From Flavobacterium psychrophilum (GTDB taxonomy: Bacteria; Bacteroidota; Bacteroidia; Flavobacteriales; Flavobacteriaceae), in NCBI GenBank assembly GCA_945860385.1, contig CAMAQD010000014.1:41755-105754 (forward strand): a DNA stretch of 64,000 bases, read 5' to 3'. The first letter of the stretch is position 1. The number at the start of each line of letters is the position of its first letter. The notes beneath the pieces are model-generated. The model searched no databases. It was not told the origin of the DNA and worked only from the letters and a program-made list of their open reading frames with translations. Below are positions 26,483 to 34,700 of the stretch, piece after piece. The translations under genes and the position numbers were made by a program.

Positions 26483-28804
26483 ATGGATTTAAAAAAAGAA
26501 TTTTTTAAGTATTTTCAATATTGGCCTTGGTTTGTTGCTAGTTTAATTTTATGTTTGGGCGCTGCATTTTATTATATCAAAACAGTGCCATCTTCTTATC
26601 AAACTTCAGCTTTAATTTTTATTGACAAAAAACAAGAAGAAAATTCAAAAATAATAAATATTAATACCAATCAAAAAAAGGATGAAGATAATTTAGAGGA
26701 CGAAATTAGATTAGCTACCTCCAATGACTTTTTAATGAAAGTAGTAAAAAGTTCTAATTTAAACATCAGTTATTTCCAAAAGATTTATAAAATAAAGGGC
26801 GAATTTGTAGGTCAAGTTCCATTTATTGTAATTCCTACGATTTCAAGAGATTCCTTGCCTCAAATTTCATATGATGTTAAAATTGATAGCCAAGGATTTA
26901 CAATAATTAATACAAATACGGAAGAAAGTTTTATTGTAAACGGATATGATGGAAATCAAGTTATCGAGAGTTTGCCATTTAAAATTCAATTGTCTTCCAA
27001 AGCAAAAAAAAATCCATCTGATTATTTTGAAAAGGAATATGTTGTAAGTCTTGAATCTAATGCAAATGCTTTAGAAAACTTGAAGTCGTCACTTATAGTT
27101 TTATCTGATGAAACGGCTAAAGGAACCATAGAATTGAACCATATTGGCACCAGTCCAGAACGTTCACGAAAAATACTTAATGAAATTATTGTTTTGCTGG
27201 ATAAAAATATTGTTGCCAATAAACAGAAATTATATGTCAATACAGTTGCTTACTTAAATCAAAGGATTAAAAATTTCACCAAAGAAAAAGATTCTATTGA
27301 AAGTGTAAAAGAAAAATATTTGCAAAATAATGATATAGTGGTAATGGATAATTATATTGTCGAAAAAACTGCTGATAGAACCCTAAAAAATGAGAGTTCT
27401 ATGCTCAATGAAAGACAAATTGCATTGACTAATTTTGCTATCAATGATATTAGAAATTCTGGCGCTACAAAAGCTCTGGGAACGGATTACAAATTGGAAG
27501 CTCCTACGGTCAATCAAATGCTTTTAAATTATAATGCAAGACTTTTAGAAAGTGAATTATTATTGCAAAGAGCACAAAAAAACAATCCTGCTTACATAAC
27601 TCTAACAACACAGCTAAGGGCTCAAAAACAAGAGATATTGAATACTTTAGAGGGGTATTTGAACTTTCTGAAACAAACCAATAAAGCAAATAAGTCCGAA
27701 CAAAGTATCGCTAATTCTTACGCTAAAAGTATTCCAACCAAAGATAAAATATTGGGAAATATCAATAGCAATCTAGGTTTAAAGGAAGAAACATACGTTG
27801 CATTATTACAAAAAAGAGAAGAAGCTGTTTTGAATGGTGCAATTTTAGAATCAAATTTAAAAACTTTGAATTCACCGCAGACAAATTATTCGGCTATTTT
27901 CCCGCAGCCCAGATCATTTATGTTAGGTGCTTTATTGCTGGGTTTACTCATTCCATTCGGTATTGTTTATGTCAATTTACAGTTGGATTCTAAAATACGC
28001 AATGAGGAAGATATTCAGAAAGTAGATGATACTATTCCTTTTTTGGGTTATATTCCTAAAGTACATACTGCCGAAAAATTAGATAATACCGCTAATTCTC
28101 GCTCATTGATAGCCGAGGCAACACGAACTTTATTTTCAAATATTTCCTATCTGCTTCCTGAAAAAAAGGAAAATATTGGAAACATAATATTGTTTACCTC
28201 CTCTGTGCAGGGAGAAGGAAAATCTTTTAGCTCATTTCATTGTGCTATTACAATTAGCAATCTAAATAAAAAAGTATTGCTGATAGGCGTCGATTTAAGA
28301 AATCCGCAGTTGCACGAATATTTTAAATTAGAAAAAAAAGTAGCAGGGCTTACGAATTATTTATCCAAAAAAAGTGATGATTGGAAGGGATTTCTTGTAA
28401 AAGCTACCGATTTTTCTGAAAATCTGGATGTTCTTTTTTCAGGAGAAATCCCACCTAATCCAACTCAGTTATTGACCAATTCTAATTTTGAATCATTGAT
28501 AGAAGAGGCAAAGAAAATGTATGATTTTATTATTTTAGATACTGCTCCTGTACAAATGGTGTCTGACACACTCAATTTTAGTCATTTAGCAGATGTAACT
28601 GTTTATGTGTCCAAATTTAATTACACAGTAAAGAGTTCTTTAGTTAGATTAAATAATTTTATCAAAAAGAAGCAATTGAAAAATGTTGGTATTCTTATTA
28701 ACGATGTTAACATGAAAAGTTCATACGGCTATAATTACGGGATTAACTATGGTTATCAATATGAAGAACAAAAAGTTAAAAAGGTTTGGTTAAAAAAAAG
28801 CTAA
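26483..28804 (+). CDS. Wzc-like polysaccharide co-polymerase / tyrosine autokinase
   Basis: A 773-residue BY-kinase. Residues ~1-170 form the Wzz-like chain-length domain with a first membrane helix (WPWFVASLILCLGAAFYYI); a long coiled-coil region (about 250-400) follows, then a second helix near 480 (FMLGALLLGLLIPFGIVYV). The cytoplasmic kinase has Walker A QGEGKS near residue 575, Walker A' IGVDLRNPQ near 602 and DTAPVQMVSD as Walker B. The C-terminus is a tyrosine cluster (SYGYNYGINYGYQYEEQ), the expected autophosphorylation site. It would control chain length with the Wza partner. No cognate low-molecular-weight phosphatase gene is visible nearby. Confidence 0.93.
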   Translation: MDLKKEFFKYFQYWPWFVASLILCLGAAFYYIKTVPSSYQTSALIFIDKKQEENSKIININTNQKKDEDNLEDEIRLATSNDFLMKVVKSSNLNISYFQKIYKIKGEFVGQVPFIVIPTISRDSLPQISYDVKIDSQGFTIINTNTEESFIVNGYDGNQVIESLPFKIQLSSKAKKNPSDYFEKEYVVSLESNANALENLKSSLIVLSDETAKGTIELNHIGTSPERSRKILNEIIVLLDKNIVANKQKLYVNTVAYLNQRIKNFTKEKDSIESVKEKYLQNNDIVVMDNYIVEKTADRTLKNESSMLNERQIALTNFAINDIRNSGATKALGTDYKLEAPTVNQMLLNYNARLLESELLLQRAQKNNPAYITLTTQLRAQKQEILNTLEGYLNFLKQTNKANKSEQSIANSYAKSIPTKDKILGNINSNLGLKEETYVALLQKREEAVLNGAILESNLKTLNSPQTNYSAIFPQPRSFMLGALLLGLLIPFGIVYVNLQLDSKIRNEEDIQKVDDTIPFLGYIPKVHTAEKLDNTANSRSLIAEATRTLFSNISYLLPEKKENIGNIILFTSSVQGEGKSFSSFHCAITISNLNKKVLLIGVDLRNPQLHEYFKLEKKVAGLTNYLSKKSDDWKGFLVKATDFSENLDVLFSGEIPPNPTQLLTNSNFESLIEEAKKMYDFIILDTAPVQMVSDTLNFSHLADVTVYVSKFNYTVKSSLVRLNNFIKKKQLKNVGILINDVNMKSSYGYNYGINYGYQYEEQKVKKVWLKKS

Positions 28805-28868
28805 CAAATATTCGTTACTATATCAATTTTAAATGAAATAAAAAATTATTCGATTTATTAATTTCAAA

Positions 28869-29273
28869 ATGTTTAAAAAAAAAATTCTTTTTATTTTTGT
28901 TATTATCGGTATTTTTTATTTATCGTGGTTGCCAGATCCCACTTTAAGGAATGAAACTTATTTTCCGAAATGGCTTTTAGACTGGAGTAATCATTATTAT
29001 AATTTGCGAACTGCAATTCCTTTTTTAGCTGTAGGCTTTCTATCGGAGGCTTATACACAACAAAAGTATTCAAATGAAATAAATTTTAATAAGAATTTGA
29101 ATTTTATAAAAAGTATTGGAATTGCAACATTAATAGTTTGTATTGCCGAAGGAGGACAGTTTTTAATTCAAAAAAGGAATCCAGATTTAATGGATGTTTT
29201 TTATGGAATTCTCGGAAGTATGGTAGGCATGTATTTCTACAATTTATTAAAAAGATTAAAAGATGCGAAATAG
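28869..29273 (+). CDS. VanZ-family membrane protein
   Basis: A 134-residue protein with four hydrophobic segments. The early WLPDP motif, a central NLRTAIPFLAVGFLSEAYTQ helix and the LIVCIAEGGQFLIQKRNPDL segment with conserved Glu and Asp match VanZ-like proteins. Members contribute to low-level teicoplanin resistance in Gram-positives, but their role in Bacteroidetes is unknown. It overlaps the initiating sugar transferase by 11 nt and follows the kinase by 64 nt, so a part in polysaccharide assembly or envelope stability is likely. Confidence 0.8.
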   Translation: MFKKKILFIFVIIGIFYLSWLPDPTLRNETYFPKWLLDWSNHYYNLRTAIPFLAVGFLSEAYTQQKYSNEINFNKNLNFIKSIGIATLIVCIAEGGQFLIQKRNPDLMDVFYGILGSMVGMYFYNLLKRLKDAK

Positions 29274-30663
29274 ACATAAATTTACCTTTATCATTTGCTG
29301 TGCCATCATAGATATGATAGCTATGGTATTAGGTACTTTGCTGTTTTTGAAAGTAGCCACTGTTGAAGATGTGGGATTAAATGGGCTATTTCTTGATAAA
29401 ATGATTCCTGTTACGATTTTAAGTTGGTTATTTTCGGTTACTTATTTTAAATTGTATCGAGTGGATGTTCTTTTTAGTTTAGAAGATTTTTTTGGCAATA
29501 GCTGGCGTGCCTTTTTTACTCAAAGAATTTTATGGCATATTTATATTTACGTTTTTCAAGATGATATTTTGTACTTTTTTGGGAGCAAGGCCAATTTATT
29601 CCAATTGAGTTTCTTGCTATCCTATTTCTTGGTTTCCAGAATTTTATTTGCCCTAATAACAGGAAATATAAAAAGTTGGGTGGTCAAACGGTACACTGTA
29701 GCAATTTGGGGGTTTAACAAAACGAGTATAGAATTAGCTTCTCATCTGGAAACACATTCCTATTTTATCGACTTTATAGGTATTCTTAATGAGAATTCCT
29801 CTGTGAATTACAAAACTAGAGAAGAATTTAGTTTAGCACTTTCGGAAGCTATCCAACAAGCATCTGAGCAGAATGTCAATGAATTGTATATCGTATCTAA
29901 GCCTGATTTAATTTCGGATTTGAATTATTTTTTTGAACTTGGAGATAAGCATTGTATGCGTTTGAAATTTGTTCCCGATTTTTCACTAATTTCAAAAAGA
30001 CATTTTAGTTCAAGTCATTTAGATAATTTTCATGTAATAAAGCCTCGTTATGAGCCATTGCAAAACGCCTACAATCGTTTAGTCAAGAGAATATTCGATA
30101 TTGTTTTTAGTAGCTTGGTCATCCTTTTCATTTTGTCTTGGTTATATCCTTTACTAGCGTTTATTATCAAAAGACAAAGTAAAGGGCCAGTTTTATTCAA
30201 GCAAATGCGAACCGGTAAAAAAAACGAGCCCTTTTGTTGTTATAAATTTCGCAGCATGTATACAAATGTTGGTGATGAAAGTCAACAAGCAAAAAAAGTG
30301 GATGTACGAGTCACTCCAATAGGCAAATTCCTCCGCCGTACCAGTTTGGATGAATTGCCTCAATTTTTTAATGTTTTTATGGGAACTATGAGTGTCGTTG
30401 GGCCACGACCTCACATGATAAAACATACATCGGATTACAATGACCTGATTCACAATTTTATGGTTCGCCATTTTGTCAAGCCTGGAATTACTGGGTTGGC
30501 ACAGGTTTCGGGTCTTCGAGGCGAAACTAAAACTGTAAAAGATATGGTAAGACGTGTTAATAAAGATATAGATTACGTCCAGCGTTGGAGTATAATAACT
30601 GACATTAAAATTTGTTTTTTGACAGTTATTGTAACTCTTAAAGGAGATGAAAATGCATTTTAA
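29263..30663 (+). CDS. Initiating undecaprenyl-phosphate sugar phosphotransferase (polyprenyl PGT, WbaP/WcaJ-like)
   Basis: A 466-residue protein with four or five N-terminal helices, a soluble Rossmann-like middle region (about 150-270) and a C-terminal bacterial sugar-transferase domain. The latter carries the re-entrant helix RIFDIVFSSLVILFILSWLY, the KFRSMYTN motif, the RRTSLDELPQFFNVF segment and the VGPRPH catalytic stretch. It transfers a sugar-1-phosphate (glucose or galactose in characterised enzymes) to undecaprenyl phosphate, starting repeat-unit synthesis. The start overlaps vanZ. Unusually for a first-step enzyme it is at the far end of the locus, next to the export genes. Confidence 0.92.
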   Translation: MRNRHKFTFIICCAIIDMIAMVLGTLLFLKVATVEDVGLNGLFLDKMIPVTILSWLFSVTYFKLYRVDVLFSLEDFFGNSWRAFFTQRILWHIYIYVFQDDILYFFGSKANLFQLSFLLSYFLVSRILFALITGNIKSWVVKRYTVAIWGFNKTSIELASHLETHSYFIDFIGILNENSSVNYKTREEFSLALSEAIQQASEQNVNELYIVSKPDLISDLNYFFELGDKHCMRLKFVPDFSLISKRHFSSSHLDNFHVIKPRYEPLQNAYNRLVKRIFDIVFSSLVILFILSWLYPLLAFIIKRQSKGPVLFKQMRTGKKNEPFCCYKFRSMYTNVGDESQQAKKVDVRVTPIGKFLRRTSLDELPQFFNVFMGTMSVVGPRPHMIKHTSDYNDLIHNFMVRHFVKPGITGLAQVSGLRGETKTVKDMVRRVNKDIDYVQRWSIITDIKICFLTVIVTLKGDENAF

Positions 30664-30689
30664 ACTTATTAAACTTAAATATAGGTATT

Positions 30690-30893
30690 ATGAATATTAC
30701 TTATTATTTTATTGGTTTACTTACAGGAGTTTTCATAACATCTTTCTTTATTGGTAAAGAATTGTATAAGTATTATACTAAGTACACCATTCAACAGAAG
30801 AAATTGAATAAAATTTTGAATTTGCACGACAATATTAAAAAGGACAAAAATTTGGATTCTATTAAAACCCAAAACCTAAATAGTGGCATATAG
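30690..30893 (+). CDS. Small single-pass membrane protein of unknown function
   Basis: A 67-residue ORF 26 nt after the sugar transferase. Residues 1-20 (MNITYYFIGLLTGVFITSFF) form one membrane helix, followed by a polar Lys/Asn-rich tail with predicted helix. No family is recognised. Its position suggests co-transcription with the export genes, but being short it could also be spurious. Confidence 0.5.
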   Translation: MNITYYFIGLLTGVFITSFFIGKELYKYYTKYTIQQKKLNKILNLHDNIKKDKNLDSIKTQNLNSGI

Positions 30894-31064
30894 GTTGTTT
30901 TTCGTATTTGCTTTTTTCATAATTGATTTTGGATTAACAATAATTCAAATAGCTATTAAATCGGAATGAGATTATTTCATACTAATTTGTAAATTCATTT
31001 TTTAAAGATTTAACTTTTCGTAAAACTGACGCAGAAACATTTGATTTTTTTAATTCGCATTAAA

Positions 31065-31095
31065 AAACCCTTAAACAATTGATGTTTAAGGGTTT
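31065..31095 (-). terminator. Terminator downstream of the tRNA gene
   Basis: AAACCCTTAAAC (31065-31076) pairs perfectly with GTTTAAGGGTTT (31084-31095) around a 7-nt loop. On the minus strand it is followed by a T run (31062-31067), as expected for the tRNA transcript. Confidence 0.75.
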
Positions 31096-31102
31096 GTTTT
31101 AG

Positions 31103-31176
31103 TAGCGAGACCGAGATTTGAACTCGGGACCTCAGGGTTATGAATCCTGCGCTCTAACCGACTGAGCTATCTCGCC
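31103..31176 (-). tRNA. tRNA-Met (anticodon CAT)
   Basis: A 74-nt cloverleaf folds on the minus strand. Acceptor GGCGAGA pairs with TCTCGCT (one G-T pair), D arm GCTC/GAGC, anticodon loop TTCATAA and T arm CCGAG-TTCAAAT-CTCGG. The pair closing the anticodon loop is A-C, not Watson-Crick. No CCA is encoded. The sequence lacks initiator features (three G-C pairs in the anticodon stem), so it is elongator Met; a lysidine-modified Ile tRNA is a less likely alternative. Confidence 0.93.
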
Positions 31177-31330
31177 ATTTTTTTATGCTTATGCCATCTT
31201 TCAATGCGGGTGCAAATATAAAAATTTAATTAGAGCTTACAAGCATATATCTAATAAAAAAAAATAATATTAAAAAAGCTTTTTTTTTGGCTTTATATTC
31301 TATAAATTTCCAGAAAATTAAATCTGCCTA

Positions 31331-31723
31331 ATGGATTCAAAAATACGATACGAAATAGAATTCCCAATAAACTCATCACCTCAATTGTTGTACCAATATA
31401 TTTCGACTCCATCGGGTTTGTCAGAGTGGTTTGCAGACAACGTTAATTCCAGAGGAGAGTTTTTTACTTTCATTTGGAATGATTCGGAAGAAAAAGCAAG
31501 GCTTTGTTCTAAAAAATCAGGAGAAAAAGTGAGATTTAAATGGGTTGATGACAATAATAAAGATACTGAGTTCTTTTTTGAACTACATATTTTAGTAGAC
31601 GAAATTACAAAAGATGTTTCTTTAACGGTAATTGATTTTGCGGAAGTAGACGAAGTAAGTGAAGCTAAGCTTTTATGGGAAAATCAAATTTCCGATCTTA
31701 AACACGTAATAGGTTCAGTTTAG
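31331..31723 (+). CDS. START-like/SRPBCC domain protein
   Basis: A 130-residue single-domain protein of the Bet v1/SRPBCC fold. KIRYEIEFPINSSPQLLYQY and the loop YISTPSGLSEWFADNVNSRG are typical of Bacteroidetes START-like proteins related to AHSA1. The ligand is unknown. It lies upstream of an aminotransferase gene, separated by a terminator-like hairpin, so the two are probably independent. Confidence 0.8.
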   Translation: MDSKIRYEIEFPINSSPQLLYQYISTPSGLSEWFADNVNSRGEFFTFIWNDSEEKARLCSKKSGEKVRFKWVDDNNKDTEFFFELHILVDEITKDVSLTVIDFAEVDEVSEAKLLWENQISDLKHVIGSV

Positions 31724-31750
31724 TAATATTGTTATTTATAGTATACCTTT

Positions 31751-31777
31751 GTCCCGATTTAATCGGGACTTTTTTTT
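31751..31777 (+). terminator. Terminator after the START-like gene
   Basis: GTCCCGATT (31751-31759) and AATCGGGAC (31761-31769) form a near-perfect inverted repeat followed by eight T residues. It lies within a potential N-terminal extension of the next gene, which argues for that gene starting at 31785. Confidence 0.8.
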
Positions 31778-31784
31778 GACTAAT

Positions 31785-32621
31785 ATGATAAATTTTAATG
31801 GTTCAATAGTGTCTGATGATACTAATTTGTTGACTCACAATCGCGCTTTTTTATATGGAGATGCTGTCTTTGAAACAGTTAAAATAGTGAATTCTAAAAT
31901 TCTTTTTTTAGAAGATCATTATTTTAGGTTGATGTCTTCTATGCGAATTGTGCGAATGGAAATTCCAATGAATTTTACAATGGAATTTTTGGAAGAACAG
32001 ATACTTATTTTGGCTAAAGCCAAAAATATCGAAACGTCTTCGCGTGCGAGAATTACGGTGTATCGTAATGATGGCGGGTACTATCTACCACATAACAATA
32101 CTATTTCTTATTTGATTGCTTTAGAAGGCCTTGAGGTTGCGCCATATTCAATAATTCAAAAAGAATATAAAGTAGATTTATATTCTGATTTTTATGTGGC
32201 AAAACAGTTGCTTTCGTCTATAAAGACCACAAATAAATTGCTAAATATTACAGCTAGTATTTATGCCTCCGAAAATGCTTTAGATAATTGTTTACTACTC
32301 AATGACAGCAAGAATGTTATAGAAGCCCTGCAAGGAAATTTATTTATGCTTTCAGGGAATATCCTTGTAACACCACCAGTTTCCGAGGGCTGTTTGAATG
32401 GAGTTATGAGAAAACAAATATTGAGTTTGGCCCGAACTATAGAAAATTTAGAAGTGGTTGAAGAAGTAATTTCTCCTTTCGATCTTCAAAAAGCTGATGA
32501 ATTGTTTATAACGAATGTGATAAAAGGAATTCAACCCATTACAAAATACCGCAAAAAAGAGTTCACGATTGACTTTTCGAAGCAAATGGTTCAAAAATTA
32601 AATAATACTATTGAATGGTAA
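31785..32621 (+). CDS. Aminotransferase class IV (PabC/IlvE-like)
   Basis: A 278-residue PLP fold-IV enzyme. The LLTHNRAFLYGDAVFETVKI stretch (about 17-36) is the family's N-terminal signature, SIKTTNKL (about 145-152) holds the catalytic lysine, and EALQGNLFML (about 180-189) gives the cofactor-binding segment ending in the PxxGxLxGxxR-type site (VSEGCLNGVMRKQIL). The candidates are 4-amino-4-deoxychorismate lyase (PabC) or a branched-chain/D-amino-acid transaminase; PabC fits the size best. I choose ATG 31785 over an upstream TTG because that extension overlaps a terminator. Confidence 0.8.
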   Translation: MINFNGSIVSDDTNLLTHNRAFLYGDAVFETVKIVNSKILFLEDHYFRLMSSMRIVRMEIPMNFTMEFLEEQILILAKAKNIETSSRARITVYRNDGGYYLPHNNTISYLIALEGLEVAPYSIIQKEYKVDLYSDFYVAKQLLSSIKTTNKLLNITASIYASENALDNCLLLNDSKNVIEALQGNLFMLSGNILVTPPVSEGCLNGVMRKQILSLARTIENLEVVEEVISPFDLQKADELFITNVIKGIQPITKYRKKEFTIDFSKQMVQKLNNTIEW

Positions 32622-32639
32622 TTAATTGAATGTTGGATT

Positions 32640-33182
32640 TTAAGGGGCATTAACCCAGATTAGATATTCTCCGCCTAACTCCATAATTTGTTTTTTCCAG
32701 AAGTGACAGGCTGATTTTCCAATTATTTTGTTTTCGTAGTTGTTTTGGGCGATAATCCAGGAACTTTCTTCCATTTCAGTTTCTAATTGGTCTTCATCCC
32801 AGCCTGTGTAACCTAAAAAGAAACGAATATTATTCTTGTTTATTTTGCCTTTATTAATGAGTTCCTTTGTAATTTCATATTCGCCTCCCCAGTAGATACC
32901 GTTCGATATTTCTATGCTATTCGGTATCAAATCGGGAACATTATGTATGAAGTAAAGATTATCTTGTTCTACGGGTCCTCCGTTATAAATTTTGAACGAC
33001 GCTTTGATATCGGGAACTAGATCATTTATGGTATACTTTAGCGGTTTGTTGATGATAAAACCTACTGAACCTTTTTTGTTATGATCTGCCAATAAAATTA
33101 CTGACCTATTGAAAGACAAATCTCCAATTATAGAAGGCTCTGCAATAAGTAGTTTTCCTTTTTTTAATTTTTCTGAAATCAT
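32640..33182 (-). CDS. YqgE/AlgH family protein
   Basis: The 180-residue product begins with KGKLLIAEPSIIGDLSFNRS and contains VGFIINKPL, FKIYNGGPVEQDNLYFIH and FFLGYTGWDEDQLETEME, all typical of the UPF0301/YqgE family. Its molecular function is still not established; it was once linked to alginate regulation in Pseudomonas (AlgH). It converges on the aminotransferase gene, whose stop is 18 nt away, and is transcribed in the same direction as HU upstream. Confidence 0.93.
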   Translation of the reverse strand: MISEKLKKGKLLIAEPSIIGDLSFNRSVILLADHNKKGSVGFIINKPLKYTINDLVPDIKASFKIYNGGPVEQDNLYFIHNVPDLIPNSIEISNGIYWGGEYEITKELINKGKINKNNIRFFLGYTGWDEDQLETEMEESSWIIAQNNYENKIIGKSACHFWKKQIMELGGEYLIWVNAP

Positions 33183-33251
33183 AGGTCATATTTTAATTAA
33201 AACTAAGAAAAAAGGTCATTCAATCAAAATTTAATCGATAAAAAGTACAAA

Positions 33252-33274
33252 AAAACCTTCCATAGGAAGGTTTT
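33252..33274 (-). terminator. Terminator of the HU gene
   Basis: AAAACCTTCC (33252-33261) pairs with GGAAGGTTTT (33265-33274) around a 3-nt loop, 24 nt beyond the HU stop. On the minus strand the hairpin is followed by a T run. Confidence 0.75.
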
Positions 33275-33297
33275 GATTATATTTCAGAAAGCTTAAA

Positions 33298-33570
33298 TTA
33301 GTTTACAGCTCCTTCTAATTCAGCTCCAGCTTTAAATTTCACTACATTTTTTGCAGCAATTTTTATAGTTTTTCCTGTTTGAGGATTTCTACCATCTCTT
33401 GCAGCTCTTGCAGAAACTGACCAAGATCCGAAACCTACTAAAGATACTCTTCCGCCTTTTTTCAAAGTACTACCTACGTTTCCTAAAAATGATTCTAAAG
33501 CTAGTTTTGCAGCAGCTTTTGTAATTCCTGCATCAGCAGCGATAGCGTCGATTAATTCTGATTTGTTCAT
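33298..33570 (-). CDS. hup: HU-family histone-like DNA-binding protein
   Basis: The 90 residues show the whole HU fold: MNKSELIDAIAADAGITKAA dimerisation helices, VSLVGFGSWSVSARAARDGR at the start of the arm, and the DNA-intercalating RNPQTGK at residues 60-66. It bends DNA and compacts the nucleoid. A well-formed Bacteroidetes promoter lies directly upstream and a terminator directly downstream, so it is monocistronic. Confidence 0.97.
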   Translation of the reverse strand: MNKSELIDAIAADAGITKAAAKLALESFLGNVGSTLKKGGRVSLVGFGSWSVSARAARDGRNPQTGKTIKIAAKNVVKFKAGAELEGAVN

Positions 33571-33617
33571 AATGTTTAGTTATTAAATGTTGGTTAAAAA
33601 AACTTTGTTAATAATAA

Positions 33618-33647
33618 CAAAATTAGTAGGAATATGTTCCCTTACAA
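33618..33647 (-). promoter_or_regulatory. Promoter of the HU gene (TTG-N19-TAATTTTG)
   Basis: Read on the minus strand, TTG (33645-33647) and TAATTTTG (33618-33625) are 19 nt apart. This matches the Flavobacterium/Bacteroides -33/-7 consensus. It lies 48 nt before the start codon. Confidence 0.75.
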
Positions 33648-33752
33648 GTGTTTTGATTAATTTTAACTTGTTTTGTTGATAACTTGTTTTTTTTGTTCAT
33701 AAACCAATGTAAATTCTTCTAAAACAGGCCCAAAACACCCGTTTTTGTTGGT

Positions 33753-34700
33753 CTAAACCACCTTTGCCTCGTTAGAAAATACGATTCCATTTAATAATTC
33801 TCTTACATTCATCTTCTTTTTTCCAGGAAATTGAAGGTTAGTCACCTCAATAAACCCATCTTTCACTGCAATTTTCATTTCTTTTTTACTGCAAATCAGG
33901 CTTCCGACCACAATAGTGTGATTTTCCAAAGTCATTTTTGCTTCGTGAATCTTCACATTCCATTCTTCGTTTTTGTCCTGAAAGTAACACCAAGCCGATG
34001 GATAGGGACTCAAACCACGAATTAAATTATAGATTTCTTTTCCCGATTTTGTCCAATCGATCTTGCAATTTTCTTTATTTAATTTATAAGCTGTTTTTAT
34101 TTCTGCATTCTCTTTCTGGATAGTTGTTGTAACATTTCCCTTTTCAATTAATGTTAAAGTATCTAAAACAGTTCCACTTCCCAATTGCATTAATCGATCG
34201 TGCAAATGTCCCGCATTTTCGTTAGGTGTAATTTCAATTTCGTTACTAAGAATCATTGCTCCAGTATCTATTTTATCATCTATGAAAAAAGTCGTGACTC
34301 CAGTTTTTGTATCACCATTTATGATGGCCCAATTTATTGGAGCGGCTCCACGATAATTTGGTAATAAAGAGGCGTGAAGGTTGAATGTTCCTAACTCAGG
34401 CATTTTCCAAACTACTTCAGGCAACATTCTGAAGGCAACCACAATTTGTAAATTGGCATGTAAGGCTTTCAATTCTGATAAAAAATCTTCGTCTTTCAAA
34501 TTAGTGGGTTGCAACAAAGTCAGGTTATTGGCCAAAGCATACTCTTTTACAGCCGAATATTTTATTTTTTGACCACGACCTGCTGGTTTATCTGCTGCAG
34601 TGATAACGCCCACAACATTATAATTGTTCTTGATTATGGTGTCCAAAATTCCAACAGCAAATTCTGGCGTTCCCATAAATACGATTCTTAATTGTTTCAT
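33753..34700 (-). CDS. fmt: Methionyl-tRNA formyltransferase
   Basis: The 315-residue enzyme formylates initiator Met-tRNA using 10-formyl-tetrahydrofolate. VFMGTPEFAVGILDTIIKNN opens the formyl-transferase domain, and FNLHASLLPNYRGAAPINWA contains the catalytic His and the SLLPxxRGAAPINW signature; the C-terminal OB-fold starts near residue 215. The ATG shares one nucleotide with the recQ stop (TAATG), so translation of fmt is coupled to recQ. Confidence 0.97.
   Translation of the reverse strand: MKQLRIVFMGTPEFAVGILDTIIKNNYNVVGVITAADKPAGRGQKIKYSAVKEYALANNLTLLQPTNLKDEDFLSELKALHANLQIVVAFRMLPEVVWKMPELGTFNLHASLLPNYRGAAPINWAIINGDTKTGVTTFFIDDKIDTGAMILSNEIEITPNENAGHLHDRLMQLGSGTVLDTLTLIEKGNVTTTIQKENAEIKTAYKLNKENCKIDWTKSGKEIYNLIRGLSPYPSAWCYFQDKNEEWNVKIHEAKMTLENHTIVVGSLICSKKEMKIAVKDGFIEVTNLQFPGKKKMNVRELLNGIVFSNEAKVV

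Noticed and set aside
31103..31176. tRNA-Ile (lysidine, CAT anticodon)
   Set aside because: The body fits elongator Met better; without modification data Ile2 cannot be fully excluded but has no positive support.
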